Positions 42,210 to 52,607 of a stretch of DNA of 64,000 nucleotides are shown piece by piece; positions within the stretch are counted from its first letter, which is position 1; the number at the start of each line of letters is the position of its first letter. Made by a program: the position numbers and the translations under genes. The DNA comes from Auriscalpium vulgare (Eukaryota; Basidiomycota; Agaricomycetes; Russulales; Auriscalpiaceae). The stretch lies in contig JAHBBC010000001.1 in the NCBI GenBank assembly GCA_019915015.1, positions 1,116,001 to 1,180,000 of the forward strand, given 5' to 3'. The notes under the pieces are model-generated. The model ran no database searches. It was not told the origin of the DNA and saw only the letters and a program-made list of their open reading frames with translations.

Positions 42210-43547
42210 CTAGGACTCCTCCCAGTGATTCACGGACACAAAGTAATCAATTTCCTGCCAGCCAGCCAGATCCAGGTGCTCATTCCTAGAGACTCTGACA
42301 CGATCATCGGGGGTGTCGAGAGTCGGACCGTCGGAAGATGCATCAGAAGAGACGCCGTCAGATGTGCCCGCAGCACCCATCGGTGCGTCTCTTCCTGGGC
42401 GGGCTTGAATGTTTGGAGTGTTTGGCTTGTGGACAGTCTACGAAGTCAAATGCATTGTCAGCACAATGCAATGCGCGCTGGGAGAACAAGCCCACCACGG
42501 CTTCCTCGACCGATGGAAATTTGTCGACACCGGGAATCTGGTTGACAGTCTTTGAGCCGAACGAACTGTCAGCAAAATACAATGCGCACGATGAGAATAA
42601 ACCCACCGCTCCTTTTTTGGCCGCTCCAGATTTGTCTCCGCGGTGACGCTCAATTTGGTCATCAGTCACTCGGACTGTGGGTCCGCATTCGGTACGCGTC
42701 AGAACCTCGCACATGTCACGCAATTGAAGGCAGCGCTCAGCTTACAGACTGGAATGAGCATCCCGGTTTCAGGGTCGCGCATTTCCAACGTTTGGGCCCT
42801 TTGCGTGGTACAAGTACCATAAAACAGATGATTTGGGTCACTTTCCACGATTGCCTGCATCGCGAGGCTTGGCCCTGTAAATCCTGTGAGTACGGCTACC
42901 CAAAGAAGAGAAATCTATGCTCACCATCGGAGGGAGCATCACCAGGAGCAACCCAGGACTCAAGTTTGATGCGAGGGTTCGGCTCACCCTGTGGCGGCTC
43001 TGCAGGCTCTTCGGACTGAACATTGGCTTGCCCAATGGTAATACCCTCGCCCGACTGCAATAAATTCTTCTCCATTAACAAGCGTTTGGCACTATCCGAC
43101 GCGTCCTGTCGGAGACTCAGTCAGCAACGCACTGGCATGCATTCTGTATTGCTCGTCCCCCGCACGTAGAGCACACACCTGAACAGCTCGTTTTGCACGT
43201 TTCACCACCTTCGCGTACTTACGAACCACAATGTATGTCATGAAGGCATTGCGCTCTTTGGCGTTGACCTTTTCACTGGCAGCGTCAACTCTGCGAGCTC
43301 ATAAGATGTCAATACGAAACTAGTAGCTGTCAACGTACAATCTCAGATGCTCCCCGACTTGCTTGCGGTGAGCTTTATCCATGTCCATATAGTAGCGGTC
43401 GACCTGTCCCATCATATAGTCCTGTGCCTCTGATACCTCGTCATAGCATTTCTCGGTGGAGAATGCGTTCATCACGGCAGCCATAACTTGAGCAAGACCA
43501 GAGGCAGCTTTGATTGCCACAGCGGGCGTGACAACAGGATCCACCAT
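42210..43547 (-). CDS. Unrecognised protein of the duplicated segment (copy A)
   Basis: A multi-exon gene supported by its paralogue at 52263-55883: exon boundaries coincide and the protein is conserved between copies. It begins MVDPVVTPAVAIKAASGLAQ, then VMAAVMNAFSTEKCYDEV, helical and rich in Ala and Met; the first intron splits the codon before VDAASEKVNAKERNAF. Later exons read GPSLAMQAIVESDPNHLFYG and TVHKPNTPNIQARPG, and the C-terminus is acidic (SSDASSDGPTLDTPDD) ending DLAGWQEIDYF...HWEES. All the introns I checked (near 43320, 43170, 42930, 42760, 42590 and 42470) restore the frame. There is no signal peptide or catalytic motif that I recognise. A conserved TATA-like CTTATATGC lies upstream. 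The function is unknown. Confidence 0.6.
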
Positions 43548-44058
43548 ACTGTCAACAGGACGTGTGGAGAGTGTGGTGAGGACGAGGAAGACAGAGTTGA
43601 GACGGAGGCGGAACAGCGACAGGGTACACGGCGGAGAAGCGCGAAGGAGTTCGGGTACTCTCAGAGTACGGCTGCGAAGTCGAGGACGATGAAAGAAAGC
43701 GGGTTTCTCTCTGGACTTATATGCAAAACAAATTCAGTGAACGCCAGTGCTTCGGAAATTCTCCTTTTGGAAGCCTAGTATAATTCAGCACAACTTTCCT
43801 GTCCGTCGTCTACGCCCATTTCATTACGGCGGCACGTCAAGTGGCTCCTGACCTTGCAACAGCACTGCCCATCAGCGAGTAAGTGGAGTTATTGTTCTCG
43901 TTGCGTCGCGCACGCGACCCGAAACATCGGCTGGGCGCCAGTCATCAGGCGCTCAATCAAAATAATTACGGCGCGGAGGCACGGCATTGTTGTTCCCAAA
44001 TACCCACGCTCCGACGACTTCCTCTCCTGCATCTCCTTCATCCTAGGGTCTCCAACTC

Positions 44059-45471
44059 ATGCCCTCTTCCCCTACTATGGTCCCCTCACCCACAAACACC
44101 GGTACCGCTGACAGAGGGGGTGGACGCCGGCTGCACAGGTTTTCCTCAGAAAGCCTAGATTTTTCTGCTTTGGCCAACGAAATGCTCGCAGACCCTGGGC
44201 GTCGTGAGGTTGCTGAACGAGACTGGACTCATCATCAAAAGGATATAGAGGCAGCGGGATACATGCTTCGCCCTCGTTATCATGAGGATAGGAAGTTTTC
44301 TGGGTATCGGTGGAAGCTGCCGCGCAGCTGGTTCGAGGATTGGCAGACGCACTACGTTATGGTGAGTGGTAATGAAGCATCGGAGTCACGCAACTGACGC
44401 CCGCAGTCTCCGATCGTCATCGACGCCACACGTATGGTCGATGGGAAGCAAGTTATGCTCAAAAACCTATCAGAAGCCAGTGAGGCCGAGGAAATCGAGA
44501 TAACGCAGTTGTTCTCATCGGAGCAGCATAGGCGGAATCCCAAGAATCACTGCATACCCGTCATAGAAGTAAAGCGACTTGAAGACATAGCAACGACTCT
44601 CCTGGTCGCTCCTAGAATGCGCCCGTACGACAATCCTCGGTTTAGGACCGTCGGAGAGGTCGTGGCGTTCGCCTCACAGACAATTGAGGTGCGCCATCTC
44701 AACTGAAGGGGCGAATCGACGCTCACTGATTTTAGGGCATTGAGTTTATGCACGGGCTTCACATCGCTCATAGGTATTAGCTGTACGTTGTGCTTGATAC
44801 ACACATCTGACCGCGCGCAGGGACTGTACTGGCCAGAACATCGTCCTCGATCCGCGCGGGATGTATCCAAACTCCTTCCACCCAGTCAAGATGAACCGCA
44901 GCAAGAACTTTTACTGGTTTGCAAAGTCATACACGCGCACGCAGCGCCCGCCACGCTACTACCTCATCGACTTTGGCTTGTCCCGCTATTATGATCCTGC
45001 GCGCGGAGCACCGCTCGACCACGCAATCCGTGGGGGCGACAAGTCCGTGCCAGAATTTCGCGGTTATCCTGATTGCCCGCCCCACAATCCCTTTTCGACG
45101 GACATATACTATCTCGGAAACTTGCTGCGTAAAGATTTCGTACAGGTATGACTTTCGTACGCACACATAAGCGTTCTGACTCCTTCCCCCAGAAATACTA
45201 TGGCTTGGAATGGCTCGAGCCCCTTGTTGCGGACATGTGCCATGAGGATCCGAGCATGCGGCCACCCATCGGCGACGTCGCGTCCCGATTTGCGGAGATC
45301 AGCGGCGCGTTGACGAGCTGGAAGCTCCGCTCTCGCCTTGTTGGCAGGAAGGACTCTTTCATTTTGGGTCCGCTCAGGTGGATTCGCCACGTCTACCGCA
45401 CGACTGGGTACATAATCACGCGTACTCCTGCCGTGCCCATGCCTCGAGATGAACCCGACTCGAAAGCGTGA
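44059..45471 (+). CDS. Protein kinase-like protein
   Basis: A kinase-fold protein of the kind common in Agaricomycetes. Five exons (44059-44361, 44407-44688, 44736-44773, 44821-45145, 45193-45471) join in frame into 408 residues. The N-lobe Lys is probably in GKQVMLKNL and the helix-C Glu in EAEEIEITQLF. The catalytic loop HRDCTGQNIVLD is created exactly by splicing the third intron, and the Mg-binding motif is YYLIDFGLSRYY. The C-lobe has RGGDKSVPEFRGY, STDIYYLGNLL and a SMRPPIGDV segment. HRD and DFG are complete, so activity is possible. The usual Gly-rich loop is not obvious. The gene is exactly what copy A has extra relative to copy B. Its substrate is unknown. Confidence 0.85.
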
Positions 45472-48400
45472 TAGCCTTCGGCGCGCTTGGTTCGCATTGA
45501 GTTGATACCCACTACTTACTGTCTTTACTGCCCAGGTTATCCTCCCTCTCATTGAATATGTTTCGAGTTTTACTAGGAAATCATTCGTTTCGTCGACCAA
45601 GGCACGCGGGCGGACTTGTTTGAAGGCGAAAGTTGAGAAAATTGCGCCCCCGTGTTCTCGGCGCTACTACTCGGCGCCATCTTGGTTACCGCGATGACTG
45701 TGTGTGCGGAGCCCACTTTCCGCCTCCAAGTGATCTCCGAGCTTCTCTGGTTGCTCACACTCGTTCTTTCTAACTTCATCTTTTGTCCCCAAAAGTGCCT
45801 CGAGGTGAACACGCTGACCGGATTCAGGGGAACCCTGACGTGAACGTTTCAGCTTGCGGTTCCCGAGAACCATGTACCGTTGCGCTGGCGGCCACTGTGC
45901 GTGGCAGAAGCTCATGGCATCTTCGCTTGGAGCTAGTGCGCGTCCTTCCCGCCGTTCATACAACCTTTGCGGTGCGCAGATTCCCAGCACGGTGGGTAAA
46001 ATGCACAATGTCTACGTGCGTGACGCCCTCGTCTGACTTCCTATTGTCCGTCTTCAGACATATCATAAATTCATCTCGGTGATCTTCTCATAGATAGGTA
46101 AAGGCCAATGATCGGGGACCTTGCGCAGCTTCTTGTAGCTGGAGAGCCGTGATGATCGCGCTGCACAGGCGGCGGTCCCAATAGAATGATGTCTACGTCG
46201 CCCTACTACGCACCCTTCTTCTTCCATTATGAATGAACCGTGCGATCGTGAGCTGCCACGTCCCATGTTCTCGATTCAGTGTCATAGTCCGCCGATCGTT
46301 CTCATCCAGACCTAGCAGGCGGCGTGCTCGGCTGTTTCCAGCTTCCCGGTGATGTAGTTCACGCGACCGCATCCCGGCGCCCTGTGACAATTGTGCCACT
46401 CCAGCAGAAGCGACCTCGAGCGGCCTGAAAGGTCATCTGTCCTAATGGCATAGGGTACGCGCCATAATCACACGTTCATGTTATGTATCCGGACCTTTTC
46501 ACTTTCCGCCACAATGCCGACATCATGGCATGTCCGCCACACGCCACAAGCCGCATGCCAGTCTCTTGTTTCTCAAACCGGCCTGAAGAGAAATGATATT
46601 TTGTCTAAGTGAGTTTTTGCATCGTGTATACATACCGAGCGCCCAGAGACACGGCGGCCAGGGCCGTATCCAACTGACCTCGCCTCCAGAAGTTAACCGA
46701 AGCATGCCTACCGTCAAGCTTTTTTTGTTCGCCGCCTAGATGGCTTCGCCTGATACCGACACGGCGTCCCGCTTTCATATTGACCACCACAGTTGACTCC
46801 GTAATGAGCGCTGCGAACAGTAGCGCGCGGTCTGACAGCGTCGACGTAAGCGAGACTGGGTCGATGGAAGCGAGACTGGGCGCGAGAGCGGGGATCGCGA
46901 CGAACATACGAAGGACTACGCCCTGTGTTGCAGTTCCGGGCCTTGTACCCTCTGAGTACTACAATAATGCTCCTTTCAGTCGTCAAAACAACGCCGCGCG
47001 CCGAATTCTGGATGCTGCGCGGCACATTTGGAACGGAGGATACGATCTGGAATCCAAGTTCTGTAAGAGGGACAATGAACGTGAGTAGTGAGTAACGTGG
47101 ACAGCATACGCGGCGTACCGCCTTCAACTACTGTAGTTGTCAGGATACCGTAAGAGCCCATTGTCTCGACTCCGAGCGTCGAGATGATGTCGCAGCGTGC
47201 TACAGGCCACGGCCGCTCTCCGCCCACTAGCTATGAGGGCTTTCTCACTGTCACAGATCTTCGGCGCGTGGAAGTCCTCAAGGTGGAAGGTGAGTAGATT
47301 GGGAGACAGAGAGAGACTGTACAATTCACCAAGCGGCAGGTTGCCACATATCTCGCCAATGACATCACCAATCCATCGTTTCCCCTAGCAGTGTCTTGGA
47401 GGCAGGCATTTTTCAAACCGCGATGCCCCAGAGGCACGCCGCAACGATCGTCTGAAAGCACGAGGCCGTATCAATTTTCAGGTAAGCAACACCAACCGTA
47501 GTCCAGGGACGAGCTTATTTAGTTCACGAGGTGTAGTCTGGCTGCCAACAGCCGCATACTCGAATGTCCAGCAGCTCCGTAGAAGTCGTCGTTGCCAAAG
47601 ATGCGTGTGGCTTGCCGCACATAAGTCTGCTGAAGGCCGGGCCCCCGGATGCGCAAGCGATAGCTCGTGCTTTGACGGACCGTCCTGCCATATTCCAGTC
47701 TTCAGCATCAACGTACAAGGAGATCTCACCGTCGAGCACGGCGGTCTTGAGGCATGTCGATTGCGGCGCGAGCGCGAGCGCGTATCCTCAAACCTCTCGC
47801 GGACTTGGATAGATCCCATCCTGGACGCTGAGCGTAGGCTGCTACTCCCCTTGTCCTTGCCCATGTATCTTGCGGACGGCTCCGCGGGCTACGGACGAGG
47901 ACGTTGGATGCAGCAGACGCGGTGGACGCCACAGAAAAGTGTTGGACGCGCAGAATAGCCCCAACTTGAGTGTGCTCACCAATATCGCCATGCCGAAGGC
48001 CCTACTCTCCGTTTTCCGAGTCAATGACGGAAATACGCCTGTTGTCGCAGGGCATCAAAAACGCATGACCATAGCGTTGATGCAGTGCGATCTCTGATGA
48101 ATACGCTTCAGATAATGCGCGAGGCGGAGGCGAGAATCTTCGCGCGCACCAAGACAAAAGAAAATGGGACGGAAAACAGGTCAACAAGTCGGACAGTTTT
48201 GGTCACAAGTACTAGGAGGCGGTTGAGCGTGGACGTGTCGAGCGGGCGAGATGCAACAGGTACAGGAAAGAGTCCGCGATGCTGATAATCGTCACGCCCA
48301 TACTCCCAGCCTGAGGGGACAAATTGAGAATAAGTACGTATGCAGAGAGCAAGACAAGCCAGGTACTCACGCGCGGCCTGCGCACCGGGGTGTGCGCATT

Positions 48401-48700
48401 CGGGTTGCGCGATGGCAGGGCGGCCTCCGTCCACATCCAATATAGAGGTGCTGGCGGGCAGCCAAGAGGAAGATAGAACGATGATGAGTTGCCAGTGTGC
48501 GCGTGTTCGTGTAACACGGTTGATCAATCGAAATGGTGTGCCCGCACGAGAGGGAAGCACAGAGCGGCGCTTATGCCGCGGAACCCAACGCGAGATCGAT
48601 AACAGAGTGCAATGCCGTCTGTGGCCATCGTGTTCTAGATTGATTGTAGTAGACCATGGGTAGCAGAAATGGCTATTACACTGCTGGTGCGCTGCCTACA
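45472..48700. other. Non-kinase remainder of copy A, possible decayed gene on minus strand
   Basis: I cannot identify a gene here. On the minus strand several open pieces look protein-like and hydrophobic: STWLVLLSAYVLILNL near 48380, MGVTIISIADSFLYLLHLA near 48280, LGFQIVSSVPNVPRSIQN near 47050, and ALLFAALITESTVVVNM near 46800, with plausible splice sites between some. The matching part of copy B (56330-58930) has frameshifts and deletions in these same pieces, for example after FQILYSVPNVPR. The best reading is a multi-exon membrane protein gene of unknown family, decayed in B and perhaps in A. Confidence 0.35.
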
Positions 48701-51700
48701 GCTAACCCGATGCATTCAGTAGGAGGCGATAGCGGTACATCATGAAGAACGCACATCAAGAATCTTGACACATTCGGGTGTCTGCGTAGTAACCCCTCCA
48801 ACCACTTCTCTCGCTACAGACGATTCCAGACTTCGTTACTGCGTCGTCCATTGGTGGATCTTGCGGGCGTCCACCATCAACTTCGCGCCATACGTGACCA
48901 GGATTGAAGCAGGACGGACCCAGTCTCCACACTGCGTGTGAGAGCTCAAGTCAGGTGGGCCGCGATGAGCTGCCAGCAAGCTAGTTGTCGTGGACGCGTT
49001 GCGAGAGGGAGACCAGAAAATTCAAAACCGGCCGAGGCGACCGGCCCGGTCGGGCTCCGGCGGGCTACCGGGCCGCGGGAGTACAGCCACCGACGTCTGC
49101 TCACCGCCCGTAACGGCTCAGTATTGTTATTTGTTCGAGAGCGTTGACCATGTAGCTATCCAAGATTCGTCGTGTGGCCCATCAACCCACCAACTACTTC
49201 ATGGTAACGGTCATTTTCAGTATCCGATCGCTGACCAGGATGTCCATTTGACTTCAAACACCCTACACGTCGTGTCGTCGAGTCGAGTCTATGATTGATC
49301 GAAACTGTTTGCCTTACAGTCGGCCTGACCATCACCGCTCCGTCACGATGGCCCCGCGGAGTCTCTGAGCGCAACCGAGAACATGGCGGGCACATATCGC
49401 TTGCCACGTGTACGACCGTCGACGAACAAGCTTACTATGCGCCGCGCGCATATACGGTGTTCCTGTGAGAGTTGATGAGCGACCAGTACTCTGGGATCCA
49501 AAAGACCTTCCCACCCGCACGGAATAGCGCGCACTTACGTCATGAACTGGCCAGCAGACCCCAAATTGTGCATTGTGGTGCGCGTGCGCCGTATCCATCG
49601 ACACTGGGCACCTGCTACTCGAGGCGCACTAAGTCTTATCTCGACGCGGGACGCAGTCCTCAGGCACGGGACGTTACCGGTCACCGGTCACCTTGCACGA
49701 GGAAGCCTTGGCAACAGGCGGAGACAGCAAGAGAGCGACCTTCTGAGGCGCCTTCCACGCATCTACCGTCGGCTCGCCCCAGGCGTCAGAACGTATTTGC
49801 CGCCGGCTCTCCTCGGTGCGCAGCCCTTGGCTCGCCGGTTAGTGATCTTAGAAGGGAGAGGACATGAATTACCTGCTGGGATATGCGCTGCGGACCAGCG
49901 CCCGCAGCTTCCAGTCCCGAGCGGGTGAGTGTGGGCTTGACTCTTGAGGGCTCGAGCAATGAGAGGATACGTGACTGATATTGTCGCGATGAGATTATAC
50001 AGGGAAATTTTAACGCTGCCCATAGTCGCGTTGATGATCGGGTGCACTCATAGTCCAAACCTAGAGAGATGTATGGGTAAGATGAAAAGAGCGAAGCGAG
50101 CTATGTACTCACGGGAGGCGCACTGCTTGCAAAGAATCGAGGCGTCGAACAAAGCACGACGCACTGTGTGCATGCCTACGTAGCACGGCAGATAAATCGA
50201 CATGGGCGTGGCCACAAGAGACGAAAAGCGGGGATTCGGCAGAAAACCCGCGCCCGATCGATGGCAAGCTGCAGGACGCGATCAGTACGAGGCGAAGTAT
50301 CGACATGATGAAGGACGTACTGCGATGACGATACAGTTACCTCTACCCAGACCCATCTACACCATACGTCGTCCCTTGACAGATGTTTGCTGGAGCACTG
50401 GGGAATGCTGAGGCGGCGACGCGGCAGAGGCGCAAAACTTGGTAACTAGACATAATGTGACTGAGCTATCTCCGAGTCAGGCTGACCCTGCCTGAGGAAC
50501 GTAGGTCCACGTCTTCATCAGCGGGCCACTAGGTGGGTTTTGTGATAGACGTGATGAGAGGAGGCTGGAGAGACCGAGCGCGACGTCGCTGCTTGTATTC
50601 GGGTTCGCCCCTATGTGAGCAATCCAGGTCAACACACATGCAACAGCGCATAGAGCAGAGCGCGCACCATTCGACAGCACGCACCCCACTCATCGATCTA
50701 GCCATCAAACGCCTGCATTTCATCCCCTCCTTCGTCCCGGTTTCCACATCCAGGTGAGCCTCCGCGGCGGATGTCCCTTGCGAGTTGACGAGACGATCTC
50801 TGATCTTTTGCCGTACATAGGGAGTAAGTTGCGCTTGCAATCTGCTGGTGCGAATCGTGAAAGTGAAGGATGGTCTATACTCAGTTGAACGGTCGGCGAC
50901 GTGTCGGAGTCGCGGCCGCGGATATACATCGGGGCGTCCATTCCGCGTGGGAACCTATGTCTCCCCAGGTCTCCCCTTGCTCTTTACTACCGCCAGCCGA
51001 ACCAAGCCCACAGTCTTGAAGCCTTGACCGACGGGTCCAGGGATGAATGTAAATTGTGTTGAACTCGAGATGCGTTGGCTGACTTACCACACAGTACTGA
51101 CGATCGACAAGCTCGGCAACGCATTTCCAGTGCTTTCGAAATGGCAGCTACAATCCGGTTGAGTATGCATCATCGCGGCTATGGCGCGAGGGCTACTTAT
51201 CGGCGCCGGAAATGCGGGTGACCGTATGCAGATTGGTGCGCGCTTTCGAGTTTCAGCGTCGCCCGGTTCTGACGCACTCTAGCTCGACCAAGCAGATCTT
51301 TATGGCATTCCCTTGCCACATGCCACAGAGCACAGGCCAATCATCGAAAAGCGCGGTGTGCCCATATCCCGGCGACGCTCCTATGCGTATCGGTCTACGT
51401 GATGTTAGGGAGAAGGGGCACGAGGACGTTCTCTGATGCAAGGGCCCACTTCGCCTGATGATGCATACAACTGTGAGCGTGAAGCATCGCTTTCATCGCT
51501 GACAATTGAATATTGTGGTCGCAGCGGGCAGCCAGCGGGCGGAGCAAGGTCCACCTCGTCGGTTCTGCTGTTGAGACTGCGCTCACGACCCATAATGGCG
51601 GATTCAATGCGGCGTCGGAGTCGAGCATGTGCGTCGTCTGTGAGTGGTTCCCAGAACATTGTGACGCCTCGAGATCTCGCGGCGAAGCTGATAATGGGGT

Positions 51701-51894
51701 CGTCATTACCGGGGCCTTCGTGAGATGGAGAACGAGCTCCGAGAAGAGTTGCTAACGGTACGGAGATCATGACTTCACTCATCGTGGACTACATCCGTAG
51801 GTCATCTGCGTTGCACAAGAGCGATCGGCGCAAGTCATCAACGCACGCATGGCAGGATGCGGTACTGAGACAGCTGTGGAGGCTATAGATTCAT
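48701..51894. other. Long region without a recognised gene
   Basis: Between the two duplicated segments no family is recognisable. Minus-strand open pieces at 51405-51782 (WEPLTDDAHARLRRRIES, IISFAARSRGVTMF) and 49763-50047 have reasonable composition and could be exons of an unknown gene, but I could not chain them. No transposon ends were seen. Confidence 0.35.
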
Positions 51895-51998
51895 ACACCT
51901 TGCAGATGCCTAGACAGAGTTCAACAGAACAGGGGGTCCCACTACCGTCGCGTACAGAGTGATCTCCGTTCTAGATGAGTTTCTTCGTTTCCATAGAA

Positions 51999-52017
51999 GG
52001 GGGGGGGGGGGGGGGGG
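51999..52017 (+). repeat. G19 homopolymer
   Basis: Nineteen consecutive G residues, absent at the matching place of copy A. The length is prone to sequencing error. It could form a G-quadruplex. Confidence 0.9.
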
Positions 52018-52607
52018 CGCAGGCATATTAAACGACCATCTGCATTATCTGTCTCGCGCAGCTCTTCAGAAAAGTCGCAAAAATGTTCATATCAGACTAC
52101 TAGTCGCTACACAATCCCAGATAAATAACACGTCTCATAACACATAAAAAAACATACAGTCAGCATGATGACTTGGCCAGCCAGTAACACTGCAGTGCCG
52201 TAGACACATCAAACAACAACGTACACCTATCACACTGAAACACGTGAAGACATGGCAGAGAATCATGTACTGGGACTCTCCTCGAACCCATAGCATGCGA
52301 TCTCCTGCCAGTCAGCCAGATTCACACCCTCGATGTTGCCAGAGAATGTGATACTAGGGCCGTCGGAAGATGCATCAGGAGAGACGCCGCCAGATGTATC
52401 CGTGAAATTTATCTGTGCGTCTGTCTCTGGTTGAGCGCGAATGTTAGGGGTGTTCGCCTTGTTGGCAGTCTACAAAGGCGCACGAAAGTCGTCAGAAGAA
52501 GGCAGTGCGCACGGTGAAACTACTCACCACCGCTTCCTCGACCGGTGGAGAGCTGCCGGCACCGGGAGTCTTTTAGACAGTCGAGAGAGCCAAACAAACT
52601 GTCAGCA

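Larger units (their letters stand above)
41880..48700 (+). repeat. Segmental duplication, copy A
   Basis: This segment is collinear with 51895-58930. Matches include the left edge (GGGGTCCAC at 41947 and GGGGTCCCAC at 51933), the block ACTACTAGT...CTACACAATCC (42058, 52097), the unrecognised gene at 42210 and its copy at 52263, CTTATATGCAAAACAAATTC (43717, 56032), GTACCGTTGCGCTG (45871, 56329), ATGCACAATGTCTACGTG (45999, 56467), TCTCGACTCCGAGCGTCGAG (47165, 57635) and ATGCAGCAGACGCGGTGGAC (47909, 58491). The two copies differ by the kinase gene in this copy and the 2.4-kb element in the other. Confidence 0.85.

Noticed and set aside
48800..51800. Possible STE3-type pheromone receptor or other seven-helix gene
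   Set aside because: Scattered hydrophobic pieces only; I could not chain exons or find any receptor signature.
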